From SFWF01 sp045537915 (GTDB lineage Bacteria > Bacillota > Clostridia > Oscillospirales > Acutalibacteraceae), in assembly GCA_045537915.1 (NCBI GenBank), contig JAZSQK010000054.1:1-63914 (forward strand): a stretch of 63,914 nt of DNA, read 5' to 3'. The position numbers and the translations under genes are program-made. Positions within the stretch are counted from its first letter, which is position 1, and the number at the start of each line of letters is the position of its first letter. Below, piece by piece: positions 53,429-61,989 of the stretch. A model generated the notes under the pieces. The model ran no database searches. It was not told where the DNA came from and was given only the letters and a program-made list of their open reading frames with translations.

Positions 53429-54853
53429 CTATTCCTTTCCGTTCCAACAGTAAGTACAAAGTTTACAAGGCTCAAGACCTATTGCCTCTGAAATACCCTT
53501 TATAGACTGAAATTCGAGTGAAGCAAAATGAAGCTTATCACAGATATATTTACGAAGTTGCTTTCCCCTTTGGGTCTCGGGGTCACAATATTCTTCGATA
53601 TGTTTAAGCCCCTCCTCGCCCTCGAGTTCATAGACGCTGCGACGGGCTATAAGCTCCATCCCGTCGTTTGCTCTTGAGAAATTAAGATATTTGCAACCAA
53701 ACATAATTGGCGGACATGCCGACCTCATATGCACAGATTTTGCTCCGTTTTCATATAGGAAATCCACCGTTTCCTTAAGCTGAGTTCCCCTAACGATTGA
53801 ATCGTCTACAAACAAGAGATTTTTATCCTCTATAAGCTCGTGAACAGGTATCTGCTTCATACGGGCAACCTTACTGCGCTCCTTTTGGCTTGAAGGCGTA
53901 AAGCTTCTTGACCAGGTTGGAGTATATTTAATAAAGGCTCTTGCAAAGGGAATTCCGCTGGTATGAGCATAACCAATAGCGTGTGGAGTTCCCGAATCAG
54001 GAACACCGCCGACATAATCTATACCCTCACACAGACCGTTATCCATATCATTCTTTGCCATTATGTTACCGTTGCGATAACGCATTATTTCAACATTTAC
54101 GCCCTCGTAGGTTGAGGTAGAATAGCCGTAATAGCTCCACAAAAATGAGCAAATTCTCATTTTTTCTCCCGGAGCGCAAAGCTGAACAATACCTTCACAA
54201 GAAATCTCTACAATCTCCCCCGGGCCGAGCTCTCTATCCTTCTCATAGCCGAGTTTTGTGTAGGCAAACGGTTCAAAGGAGACACAATAACCAAAATCAC
54301 TCTTACCAATACTCATCGGAATTCTTCCAAACTTGTCCCTAGCAGCAACGATATTACCGTTATCACGCAAAATTAAAATTGTTGCGCTTCCGTCAATTTC
54401 ACTCTGAGCAAACTTTATGCCCTCTGAAATGCAACACTTTTGGTTTATAAGCGCCGCAACAAGCTCGGTTGAGTTAACCTTGCCGCCTGACATTACGCCA
54501 AAATGGCCGACATTTTCGCAAAGATAACGGGAGATAAGCTCATCGGCGTTATTTATCATACCAATAAAGCAAATTGCATAAGTGCCGTGCTTTGAACCAA
54601 TAAGTAAGGGCTGTGGGTCAAAATCACTAATACAACCAATTGCTGAATTACCCTTCATCTCATCAAAAACATCCTCAAACTTTGTTCTGAATGGGGCGTT
54701 CTCAATGTTATGAATCTCACGCTGAAAGCCTCTCTCGCTGTCAAAGGCAGCCATACCCGCTCTGCGAGTTCCTAAATGCGAATGGTAGTCGGTACCGAAA
54801 AAGACATCAGAAATTGCATCCTCTCGGCAGACTGCACCGAAAAATCCACCCAT
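53429..54853 (-). CDS. purF: Amidophosphoribosyltransferase-like protein lacking glutaminase residues
   Basis: This 474-residue protein has an intact phosphoribosyltransferase half: PRPP loop LLFVDDSIVRGTQL, TPSSQKERSKVARMKQIP and a C-terminal CKLCTYC for an Fe-S cluster. The N-terminal class II glutaminase part begins MGGFFGAVCRED, so the nucleophile Cys that normally follows Met is missing. The HNGN oxyanion motif reads FIGM and the active-site Asp near position 127 is Ser. The ribosome site AAGGAG fixes the start, so no Cys-containing propeptide is hidden. It sits in the pur operon and probably still makes phosphoribosylamine, but from free ammonia or ammonia given by another protein. Confidence 0.88.
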   Translation of the reverse strand: MGGFFGAVCREDAISDVFFGTDYHSHLGTRRAGMAAFDSERGFQREIHNIENAPFRTKFEDVFDEMKGNSAIGCISDFDPQPLLIGSKHGTYAICFIGMINNADELISRYLCENVGHFGVMSGGKVNSTELVAALINQKCCISEGIKFAQSEIDGSATILILRDNGNIVAARDKFGRIPMSIGKSDFGYCVSFEPFAYTKLGYEKDRELGPGEIVEISCEGIVQLCAPGEKMRICSFLWSYYGYSTSTYEGVNVEIMRYRNGNIMAKNDMDNGLCEGIDYVGGVPDSGTPHAIGYAHTSGIPFARAFIKYTPTWSRSFTPSSQKERSKVARMKQIPVHELIEDKNLLFVDDSIVRGTQLKETVDFLYENGAKSVHMRSACPPIMFGCKYLNFSRANDGMELIARRSVYELEGEEGLKHIEEYCDPETQRGKQLRKYICDKLHFASLEFQSIKGISEAIGLEPCKLCTYCWNGKE

Positions 54854-54885
54854 AAAATACTCCTTATCTGAAATCGGGTTTAATC

Positions 54886-55572
54886 TTATTTAAAAAACAG
54901 CTCGGAAAGAGTCATGGGGTCGATATATTCCCCGTCCTTATAAACACGCATATTTCCGGATGCAATCTCATCAATCAGCATAACCTTGCCGCTAGGATCA
55001 TAACCGAACTCAAACTTTATGTCATAAAGCACAAGTCCCTTCTCCAAAAGATCATCTGCAACAATCTTAGTAATCTTCTGTGTCATAAGCTTCATATCGT
55101 CATATTGCTCTGAGGTCATAACACCGAGATCAACAAGTCCATCCTTTGTTACCAGAGGATCGCCCTTTTCGTCGTTTTTAAAGGTCATTTCAACATATGC
55201 GGGAAGATCTGCACCTTCCTCGATATAATCGCTGTATCTGCGATAGAAGCTGCCAACGGCTTTATGGCGGCAAATTACCTCAAGTCCCTTACCGAAGACC
55301 TTTGCGGGAAGAACCTCCATAGTTGTATTTGCAAGATCAGCGCTTACAAAATGAGTTTTAATTCCTGCTGCATTGACCTTCTCAAAAAAGTATATTGACA
55401 TACGAAGATTTACATCTCCAACACCGTCAATAGTAAGTCCAACAGAATTCTCGCCCGGATCAAACACTCCGTCTTTGCCTGTGCAATCATCCTTGAACTT
55501 AAGCTCATAGTTTCCGTTTTCAAGCGCAAAAACATCTTTGGTCTTTCCGGTGTAAACAAGTTTCTTTTCCAT
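54886..55572 (-). CDS. purC: SAICAR synthase
   Basis: This 228-residue protein begins KLVYTGKTKDVFAL and has LKFKDDCTGKDGVFDPGENSVG, EVICRHKAVGSFYRRY and DIKFEFGYDPSGKVMLIDEIASGNMR in adjacent parts, the PurC core. It joins aspartate to CAIR. It is the second gene of the operon, 33 bp after purE. Confidence 0.95.
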   Translation of the reverse strand: MEKKLVYTGKTKDVFALENGNYELKFKDDCTGKDGVFDPGENSVGLTIDGVGDVNLRMSIYFFEKVNAAGIKTHFVSADLANTTMEVLPAKVFGKGLEVICRHKAVGSFYRRYSDYIEEGADLPAYVEMTFKNDEKGDPLVTKDGLVDLGVMTSEQYDDMKLMTQKITKIVADDLLEKGLVLYDIKFEFGYDPSGKVMLIDEIASGNMRVYKDGEYIDPMTLSELFFK

Positions 55573-55605
55573 ATTAAATTACTCCCTTGAATAAGAATTT
55601 TTTAG

Positions 55606-56097
55606 TTATTTAAGTTTATCCATAACCTCTGTGTCCTTTTTAAGAACCGCAGCAGCATCGTCAACTCTTTTATTATCCAATTTTTCTGCTAAAGCAGCAT
55701 CCTCTACTGCAAGAATCTGAGCCGCAAGCAGCGCAGCATTTGCACCACCGTTTATAGCAACCGTTGCAACGGGAATACCCGAAGGCATCATAACTGTAGA
55801 AAGAAGGGCATCCATTCCGTCAAGCACAGCAGATTTGCAAGGAATTCCAATGACAGGAAGGGTTGTGTTTGCCGCAATCGCTCCTGCAAGGTGTGCCGCC
55901 ATACCAGCCGCCGCAATTAAGACACCAAAACCATTTTTTCTGGCATTTGCTGCAAAATCTCTTGCCTGTTCGGGGGTTCTGTGAGCAGAATAGATATGAA
56001 CTTCATAGGGAATTTCAAGCGAATCAAGCATATCTGTAGCCTTCTTAATGATCGGCAGATCGCTGTCGCTTCCCATAATAATTCCAATCTTTTTCAT
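55606..56097 (-). CDS. purE: N5-carboxyaminoimidazole ribonucleotide mutase
   Basis: This 163-residue protein has GIIMGSDSDLPIIKKA (about 5-20), YSAHRTPEQ (catalytic His), AAAGMAAHLAGAIA and GIPVATVAINGGANAALLA, which is the class I PurE pattern. It rearranges N5-CAIR to CAIR. No purK is found in the window. It is the first gene of the pur operon, directly behind the riboswitch terminator; the RBS is GGAGG. Confidence 0.96.
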   Translation of the reverse strand: MKKIGIIMGSDSDLPIIKKATDMLDSLEIPYEVHIYSAHRTPEQARDFAANARKNGFGVLIAAAGMAAHLAGAIAANTTLPVIGIPCKSAVLDGMDALLSTVMMPSGIPVATVAINGGANAALLAAQILAVEDAALAEKLDNKRVDDAAAVLKKDTEVMDKLK

Positions 56098-56109
56098 AAT
56101 TTTCCTCCT

Positions 56110-56160
56110 GATAAAAAATCAATAAAGGCAATCCAAACCCTGAAACGAGGTTGGACTGCC
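56110..56160 (-). terminator. Riboswitch expression-platform terminator before purE
   Basis: On the minus strand GGCAGTCCAACC (56149-56160) pairs with GGTTTGGATTGCC (56127-56139, one bulged base), followed by TTTATTGATTTTTT. The 5' arm shares the GGGCA of the aptamer, so the terminator and the ligand-bound aptamer are mutually exclusive. Confidence 0.82.
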
Positions 56161-56230
56161 CAGACGGTCGACATTTTTCGGTATTTTTGCTCCCATGTGG
56201 TTACCCACTTATCCGTCAGTAACAAAAACC
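56157..56230 (-). ncRNA. ZTP (pfl-type) riboswitch aptamer upstream of purE
   Basis: The minus strand carries TTACTGACGGATA, then hairpin GTGG-GTAA-CCAC, then ATGGGAGC, an AT-rich linker, and ACCGTCTGGGCA, in that order. GACGG pairs with CCGTC to enclose the hairpin, and the final CCGnCTGGGC is the hallmark of the pfl motif. The aptamer binds ZTP/ZMP (AICAR nucleotides), signalling low 10-formyl-THF. It sits in front of purE, upstream of the transformylase genes, and is followed by a terminator that ligand binding should prevent. Confidence 0.85.
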
Positions 56231-56255
56231 CAATATATAGTATTCATATATTTAT

Positions 56256-56283
56256 ATTTTAACATTATATCAAAAAATGTCAA
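56256..56283 (-). promoter_or_regulatory. Promoter of the purine operon
   Basis: TTGACA (56278-56283), 16 bp, TAAAAT (56256-56261) on the minus strand; transcription would start just before the riboswitch. Confidence 0.65.
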
Positions 56284-56342
56284 GTAAAATAAGCAGCTGA
56301 AAGAATAGATAATTTAATATAAATTGACCAATAAAAACCATC

Positions 56343-56370
56343 TTGAAAAAAACAGTAATTATGTTATAAT
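56343..56370 (+). promoter_or_regulatory. Promoter of the DAHP synthase gene
   Basis: TTGAAA (56343-56348), 16 bp, TATAAT (56365-56370), 24 bp before the chosen start codon. Confidence 0.6.
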
Positions 56371-56393
56371 AAACTAAATACGAGGTGATAACT

Positions 56394-57422
56394 TTGTCAA
56401 TGGATATAAGGGCGGCTCTCCCAGCCCCCGAAGAAATCAAACAGCAGTATCCGCTTTCGGCATCTGTTGTTGAAAAAAAAGCTGCAAGAGATAAGGAAAT
56501 CCGAGAGGTCTTTGAGGGTAAATCAAAAAAGTTTATCTTAATTATCGGCCCTTGCTCTGCTGATTCTGAGGAATCGGTTCTTGATTATATCGGACGGTTA
56601 AAACTGCTTCAAGATAAGGTAAGCGATAAAATTCTGATTATTCCGAGAATTTATACCAATAAGCCCCGCACAACCGGCGACGGATATAAGGGTATGATAC
56701 ATCAACCCGACCCAAATAAAAAGCCCGATATGCTAAAGGGTCTTCTCGCCATTCGTGACCTTCACACAAGAGCGGTTGAAGATACTGGCTTTTCCTGTGC
56801 AGATGAGATGCTATACCCTGAGAATTTCAGTTATCTTGACGATATTTTGGGTTATGTAGCTATTGGCGCCCGTTCGGTTGAAAACCAACAGCACAGACTT
56901 GTAAGTTCAGGAATGAACGTGCCTGTCGGAATGAAAAACCCAACGAGTGGAGATTTTTCTGTTATGATGAACTCTATTACCGCCGCCCAGCACCCTCATG
57001 ATTTTATCTACCGTGGTGCCGAGGTTTCAACAAGCGGAAATGATCTTGCACATGCAATCCTTCGAGGATCTGTTAACAAGCATGGTCAGTCAATTCCCAA
57101 CTATCACTATGAAGATCTTGTAAGACTTTATGAGAATTATTCCTCAAGAAACCTTGAAAATATGGCGGTTATAGTTGATGTCAACCATTCAAATTCAAAT
57201 AAACAATATCTTGAACAAATAAGAATATCTAAAGAAATTCTTCACAGCCGCCGACACTCCTCTGATATATACAGCATGGTCAAGGGACTTATGATTGAAA
57301 GTTATATTGAGGACGGTTTCCAAAAAATTGGCGAAGGAATATACGGTAAGTCAATTACCGATCCCTGTCTTGGTTGGGAAAAATCCGAAAAACTTGTTCT
57401 TGAACTTGCCGATGTATTATAA
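56394..57422 (+). CDS. 3-deoxy-7-phosphoheptulonate synthase (type I, AroFGH family)
   Basis: This protein of about 342 residues has FILIIGPCSADSEE (about 47-60), RIYTNKPRTTGDGYKGM, SCADEMLYPENFSY, GARSVENQQHRLVSSGMNVPVGMKNPTSGDF and VDVNHSNSNK. It condenses PEP and erythrose 4-phosphate, the first step to aromatic amino acids. The TTG at 56394 follows GAGGTGA by 5 bases; the ATG at 56400 is the alternative, and the GTG at 56385 is part of the ribosome site. Confidence 0.95.
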   Translation: MSMDIRAALPAPEEIKQQYPLSASVVEKKAARDKEIREVFEGKSKKFILIIGPCSADSEESVLDYIGRLKLLQDKVSDKILIIPRIYTNKPRTTGDGYKGMIHQPDPNKKPDMLKGLLAIRDLHTRAVEDTGFSCADEMLYPENFSYLDDILGYVAIGARSVENQQHRLVSSGMNVPVGMKNPTSGDFSVMMNSITAAQHPHDFIYRGAEVSTSGNDLAHAILRGSVNKHGQSIPNYHYEDLVRLYENYSSRNLENMAVIVDVNHSNSNKQYLEQIRISKEILHSRRHSSDIYSMVKGLMIESYIEDGFQKIGEGIYGKSITDPCLGWEKSEKLVLELADVL

Positions 57423-57426
57423 TTTT

Positions 57427-57456
57427 AAAGGACATTGCGAATGCAATGTCCTTTTT
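57427..57456 (+). terminator. Terminator after the DAHP synthase gene
   Basis: AAAGGACATTGC and GCAATGTCCTTT form a 12-bp perfect stem around GAAT, followed by TTT. Confidence 0.9.
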
Positions 57457-57459
57457 ATA

Positions 57460-58842
57460 TTACTTAATTGCCTTACCCTTCCATTTGCCTCTGCTATAAA
57501 AAATTAATGTCAGCAGAGCGCCAATAATCCAGGAGGAAAGTAGCGATATCTGTATACATTCGCTTATTCCATACGGCATCTCCTCGGTTCTTGTAAGGAA
57601 GGAAATACCGTATGCAATCGGGACACGAATTGCAACAGTTGTTATAAGCGATATCCACATAGGCGTCATAGTATCTCCGGCCCCTCGCATTATACCCGAA
57701 AGGCTCTGCGTTACAGCAACCGCAATATAACCGACCGCAAGTATGCACATAAGATAATAGCTCATATCGACCAGAGATTTGGTGTCAGTAAAGATACCCA
57801 TAAGACCTTTACCGAACAACAGTATTAAAGCCGTTATAGTCGTCGAGCAGCCAACCGCAAGAAGAGTACCCTGTTTTGCTCCCTTCTTGACCCTATCGTA
57901 CAATCCTGCTCCAACATTCTGACCGGCATAGGTCGTAAGCGCCGTACCGAAGGAGAAGTTTGGCATCATCGCAAAGCCGTCAACACGCATTACTACCACG
58001 TTTGCTGCAATAAACTGTTCTCCGAACTGGTTTGTTAGCGACTGAACGATTATCATAGCCGACGAGAAGATTGCCTGTGTCAAGCCTGACGGCAAACCAA
58101 GCTTAATAAGTGTTTTAACATATTCTGCAGACAGTTTTAAATACTTTGCGCCAAAATCAAAATATTCTCTCATCTTTGATAGTTTTATAAAGCAAAGGAT
58201 AGAGGAAATTATCTGTGCGATAACCGTAGCCAGTGCAACTCCACCTACTGCCATATTAAGCTCAGCAACAAAATATATATCAAGAACAATGTTAATAACC
58301 GTAGCTACTAACAGATAGATTAATGCCGAAAGTGAGTCTCCCAGTCCTCTGATAATTCCCGAAAGAATGTTATAATACGCCATCCCCGCAATACCGACAA
58401 GAGATATTAAAAGATATTCTGCGCACCAATCAATAATTGATTCGGGAGTGTTGAGAACAGTTAGTATCGGCCTTATCAGCGGCGCCGCTATCAATATAAG
58501 CAAAACACAAGCAATTGCAGTGACCGTTATGCAGTTTCCGACTGTGAATGACAGTTTTTCACGGGACCGAGCGCCAAAGTACTGCGAAACCATTATACTT
58601 GCGCCTGCCGAAATACCGATAAAGAGCACAAGCAAAAAATTCAAAATAGGCATTGCGCTTCCAACTGCGGCAAGGGCATCGTCACCGACAAATCTGCCGA
58701 CGACTATGCTGTCAACCGTACTGTAAAGCTGCTGAGCAATATTTCCGATAAGCATTGGAAGCGTAAAGGAAACAATGCTTTTCCAAGGGGTTCCAACCGT
58801 CATATCGGTCGGAGAAAAAAGATTTTTAAGCGAACTTTTCAT
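57460..58842 (-). CDS. MATE family efflux transporter
   Basis: This 460-residue protein has 12 membrane helices in two related halves. It begins MLIGNIAQQLYSTVDSIVVGRFVGDDALAAVG with later SAGASIMVSQYFGARSREKL, the MATE pattern, and MVSLSGIMRGAGDTMTP-like loops. It exports drugs or metabolites with Na+ or H+; the substrate is unknown. It is monocistronic with its own promoter. Confidence 0.94.
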   Translation of the reverse strand: MKSSLKNLFSPTDMTVGTPWKSIVSFTLPMLIGNIAQQLYSTVDSIVVGRFVGDDALAAVGSAMPILNFLLVLFIGISAGASIMVSQYFGARSREKLSFTVGNCITVTAIACVLLILIAAPLIRPILTVLNTPESIIDWCAEYLLISLVGIAGMAYYNILSGIIRGLGDSLSALIYLLVATVINIVLDIYFVAELNMAVGGVALATVIAQIISSILCFIKLSKMREYFDFGAKYLKLSAEYVKTLIKLGLPSGLTQAIFSSAMIIVQSLTNQFGEQFIAANVVVMRVDGFAMMPNFSFGTALTTYAGQNVGAGLYDRVKKGAKQGTLLAVGCSTTITALILLFGKGLMGIFTDTKSLVDMSYYLMCILAVGYIAVAVTQSLSGIMRGAGDTMTPMWISLITTVAIRVPIAYGISFLTRTEEMPYGISECIQISLLSSWIIGALLTLIFYSRGKWKGKAIK

Positions 58843-58875
58843 TTCAACCTCTGAATTTTAAACTTATATATTTTT

Positions 58876-58904
58876 ATTATACCATATACAGATTTTTTAC
58901 TCAA
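58876..58904 (-). promoter_or_regulatory. Promoter of the MATE gene
   Basis: TTGAGT (58899-58904), 17 bp, TATAAT (58876-58881) preceded by TATGG (extended -10), on the minus strand. Confidence 0.7.
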
Positions 58905-58916
58905 TATATTAGGGGT

Positions 58917-58947
58917 AAAAAACACCCGGATATTTCCGAGTGTTTTT
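58917..58947 (-). terminator. Terminator after the cysteine synthase gene
   Basis: AAAAACACTCGG and CCGGGTGTTTTT (one G-U) pair around AAATAT on the minus strand and end in a T-run. Confidence 0.88.
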
Positions 58948-58982
58948 AGTAAATATTCTAAATTATATCGAAGAAAAACCGT

Positions 58983-59909
58983 TTATTCAAATAATGGAGT
59001 TGAAAAGTAGCGTTCGGCGGTATCGGGCAGAACGGTTACGACCGTTTTTCCTTTACCGAGCTTTTTTGCAAGTTTAATTGCGGCGGCAACGTTGGTTCCG
59101 CTCGAAATTCCGCACATAATTCCCTCTTTTGCGGCGAGGTCCTTTGCTGTTTGCAAGGCTTCCTCGTCCCTTACGATGCAGACATCGTCATATATGCTCT
59201 GATTAAGTATTTCAGGTATTATGCCGTCGCCGATACCCATCTGAATATGCGTACCGATAGAGCCACCCGAAAGAATTGCGGCGTCCTCAGGTTCGACAGC
59301 CCAAATTGTCATATCGGGGTTTGCGGCTTTTAGTGTTTCGCCTATTCCCGTTATTGTGCCGCCAGTACCGATACCCGAACAAAAGCCGTCTATACTGCCG
59401 CCGACCTGTTCTAATATTTCAGCACCCGTCACCTCACGCTGAATCTGTGGGTTAGCGGGATTTTCAAACTGTTGAGGAACAAAGACATTTTTATCTTCAG
59501 CCTTCATTTTTAGGGCAAGATTCAAGCATTCTTCAATACATAAACCGATATTACCGTTATCGTGTACAAGAATTACCTCGGCACCGTAGTGGCAGACAAG
59601 TTTTCTGCGCTCCTCACTAACCGAGTCGGGCATAATTATCTTGACCTTATAGCCTTTAACCGCACCGACCAATGCAAGACCTATTCCCTGATTACCGCTT
59701 GTTGGCTCAACAATAACAGTATCTTTGTTTAAAAGGCCTTTTTGTTCGGCATCTAGAATCATATTGAGAGCAGTTCTGGTTTTTATAGAACCTCCGACAT
59801 TAAGACCCTCAAACTTAACGAGTATCTGCGCATCGTTCGGGCCGGTCATATTATTTAATCTTATTATCGGAGTGTTTCCGATAGCATCAAGAATTGTATT
59901 ACATACCAT
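58983..59909 (-). CDS. cysK: Cysteine synthase family protein (PLP-dependent)
   Basis: This 308-residue fold-type II PLP enzyme has the PLP Lys in GGSIKTRTAL (Lys43), the substrate loop PTSGNQGIGLAL (about 68-79) and the phosphate loop GIGTGGTITGIG. CysK makes cysteine from O-acetylserine and sulfide. The usual SVKDR and TSGNTG motifs read SIKTR and TSGNQG here, so a related substrate such as another O-acylated or O-phosphorylated serine is possible. The RBS is GAAGGA. It lies behind an unusual hairpin-array leader and its own promoter. Confidence 0.85.
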   Translation of the reverse strand: MVCNTILDAIGNTPIIRLNNMTGPNDAQILVKFEGLNVGGSIKTRTALNMILDAEQKGLLNKDTVIVEPTSGNQGIGLALVGAVKGYKVKIIMPDSVSEERRKLVCHYGAEVILVHDNGNIGLCIEECLNLALKMKAEDKNVFVPQQFENPANPQIQREVTGAEILEQVGGSIDGFCSGIGTGGTITGIGETLKAANPDMTIWAVEPEDAAILSGGSIGTHIQMGIGDGIIPEILNQSIYDDVCIVRDEEALQTAKDLAAKEGIMCGISSGTNVAAAIKLAKKLGKGKTVVTVLPDTAERYFSTPLFE

Positions 59910-59945
59910 AAGGTTTCGTCCTTCGTAAAAAGATTGTTAAAATAA

Positions 59946-60046
59946 TGCACCAACGGTGCAATTTATGAGCCGAAAGGCTCAATTCATGAAATCTTTGATT
60001 TCGTTTCATGCCAGAGGCAATTCACTGAGTTTGCAAAGCAAACTCA
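59946..60046 (-). repeat. Array of five mini-hairpins with uniform AT-rich spacers in the cysK leader
   Basis: Five short palindromes follow each other: TGCACC-AAC-GGTGCA (59946-59960), GAGCC-GAAA-GGCTC (59967-59980), GAAATC-TTT-GATTTC (59988-60002), GCC-AGA-GGC (60010-60018) and TGAGTTTGC-AAA-GCAAACTCA (60026-60046). The spacers are 6-7 bases of the form AATTCAT. The stems differ in sequence while the spacing is constant. A promoter directly upstream suggests the array is the 5' leader of the cysteine synthase mRNA. Confidence 0.75.
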
Positions 60047-60074
60047 TTATATCATATTAGTTTAATAATTGCAA
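60046..60074 (-). promoter_or_regulatory. Promoter of the cysteine synthase gene
   Basis: TTGCAA (60069-60074), 17 bp, TATAAT (60046-60051) preceded by TATGA, on the minus strand. The start site would fall in the first mini-hairpin, giving a leader of about 130 nt. Confidence 0.65.
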
Positions 60075-60082
60075 TTCTACAA

Positions 60083-60116
60083 AAAATTAACCGCACAAGA
60101 AAATTTCTTGTGCGGT
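60083..60116 (-). terminator. Terminator after the large surface protein gene
   Basis: CCGCACAAGAAA and TTTCTTGTGCGG form a 12-bp perfect stem followed by TTAATTTTTTG on the minus strand. Confidence 0.87.
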
Positions 60117-60125
60117 AATTTCAGG

Positions 60126-61989
60126 TTATTCTACATTAAAGGTCATAAGAACATTGTAGCCGTTCTTATTTGATTTATTTTCGCCTGTGTAGTAGAAATT
60201 GTCATCTGCTGCGTTGCTGAGACGGGCTGTATCGTGCATTGCGTTCTCAAGAAGAAGGGCTATGCGATAGGTTCCGCTCTCGGTGGGCAGTTTTATATCA
60301 GCATTTACGGTATGCTCATATACATACTGGGTTGCTGCAACAGGGTCCTTGGTGTAGAAGTCGACAGGAAGGCTAATCCAGGAATCAGGGTCACCTGCTA
60401 ATACCTTATATACAACATTACCATCTTCATCAAGGATTACAAAGCTACTCTCAAGTCCGAAAGCAGCGGCAAAGCCGTAATTCTTAAGGGTAAGGTTTGC
60501 ATTAACTGTACTGCCTGCAACAAGATTACCCTTAACTGAGAACTTCTGACCAACAAGTTTATAGCCGAGGTGGTCACGAAGGAACTCATAGGGGTTACGA
60601 TTTGTTATCTCTTCTCCGTTTTCGTCAATAAACCAGGACGGGTCGTAGATAATACCCTCTCTGTCAAGCAGCTCCTTTGTTACAGTTTCGTTGTTAATCC
60701 AACGCTGAATAACACTATCACCGATATGATAGATACCTTCTTCATCAACGTAGGAATCTACCGCCTCGTAGCTGTTCCACTGGCTTAAGGTAACAAAGCG
60801 ATGATGAGCCATTTCCTTGATTACCTCAAGACCTGTGGGAATCATTGACTCATTATCCTTGTAGGTTTTGTGAAGACCGTGGTACATTTCGCCCGACTGA
60901 GGTGTGTATGCCGCAGTAGCGGTAACCTGTTCCCACCAGGTGTTTGGAACATGGGTTCCGCCGTTTTCGGCCTCAAAGCACCTGTATTCGCCTTTTGAGG
61001 TTTCAAAGTTGTGATTATATTGGTAACAACCCGAAGTGTGACCGTAAGCAGTAGTTTCGCCAAAAACAGCATCGTTATTTGTGCCGACAATTTTTGCATA
61101 CTGCGGATAGGCAGCAACAAAATCATTTTTAAACCTTTGAGAACGTGAAGTGTAATAAAGGTCAAACGGAAGACAAATCTTCTCAATAATGTTCTTTATA
61201 ACATTATTGTAATTTGTAGAGGTAAAGGTTGGCCACTGATAAGATGAAACCATCTCACCGCCCGAGCCGATGAAGCCGCTGGACATTTTGTTGATGACCT
61301 CATAATTCTTTTTGCCGTTCACTTCTTTATTAAAGAATTCGGCAAGGTCATCAATATGCATAAGCATCTGGGCTTCAGATACATATGCTTTTTCTCTCTT
61401 ATCGGCGTTCTCAGTCAAGGTAAGATTATACTGAACACCGTGATAGCCTATTCTGAAGAGGATGCGAACTTCCTTTTCTCTCATCTTATCAATAATAAGC
61501 TGAACCGTCTCGAGAACATCAGAGGAAAGATGTGTCGGGCTCTGACCCTCGGCATCCCTACAGTCCGGAAGGCCTAACTGCAAAAGTTGAAGCTTTGGCT
61601 GATAGTCGGTCTTCATAGTAGAAAGGAAATATACGTTGTTGATGATGTAATCAAGCTGCATTTCCTTATATTCAGGTAAAAGATTTGCATATGCAGTCTC
61701 TACAGTATGCTGACCACCAACAGGAGTTTCGGTCTCATTGTTATAATAACAGGGTGAATCATAGTTTATTGCGTATCTGTTAAGCGTATCAGACCAATAA
61801 ATCAAATCGCAGGTGTCGGTCACCTCTCCATTAACCTTGTGCTCTGCTTTAATGTTGAGAGGTAAAGTTGTACGGAAACCCCTATCGGGATTACCGTACA
61901 GTAGAATGTCATTTGAACGACCTGCTACATCGCCAACGGTAGATGTGAATAAATCACGAGCACTACCTGCAGTCAGCGGACTTAAAAAA
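60126..61989 (-). CDS. C-terminal part of a large surface protein, DUF4874/DUF4832-like (frameshifted continuation)
   Basis: This frame is open from 62012 down to the stop at 60126, but no ribosome site supports an internal start; the first GTG is at 61823. Translation shows the conserved opening ILLYGNPDRGFRTTLPL before that GTG, so the domain really begins near 61920 and not at 61823. It then has about 560 residues with RILFRIGYHGVQYN, GFIGSGGEMVSSYQWP and HRFVTLSQWNSYEA. These are features I relate to DUF4874 plus DUF4832, a glycosidase-like pair with a C-terminal beta domain. The frame preceding it ends in TAA at a six-T run. It is most likely the 3' half of one gene. Confidence 0.7.

Noticed and set aside
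59946..60046. The mini-hairpin array considered as a CRISPR array.
   Set aside because: The stems differ, spacers are only 6-7 bases and no cas gene is present.
61823..61823. GTG at 61823 as the true start of the DUF4874/DUF4832-like gene.
   Set aside because: Conserved NPDRGF sequence lies upstream in the same frame and there is no ribosome site.
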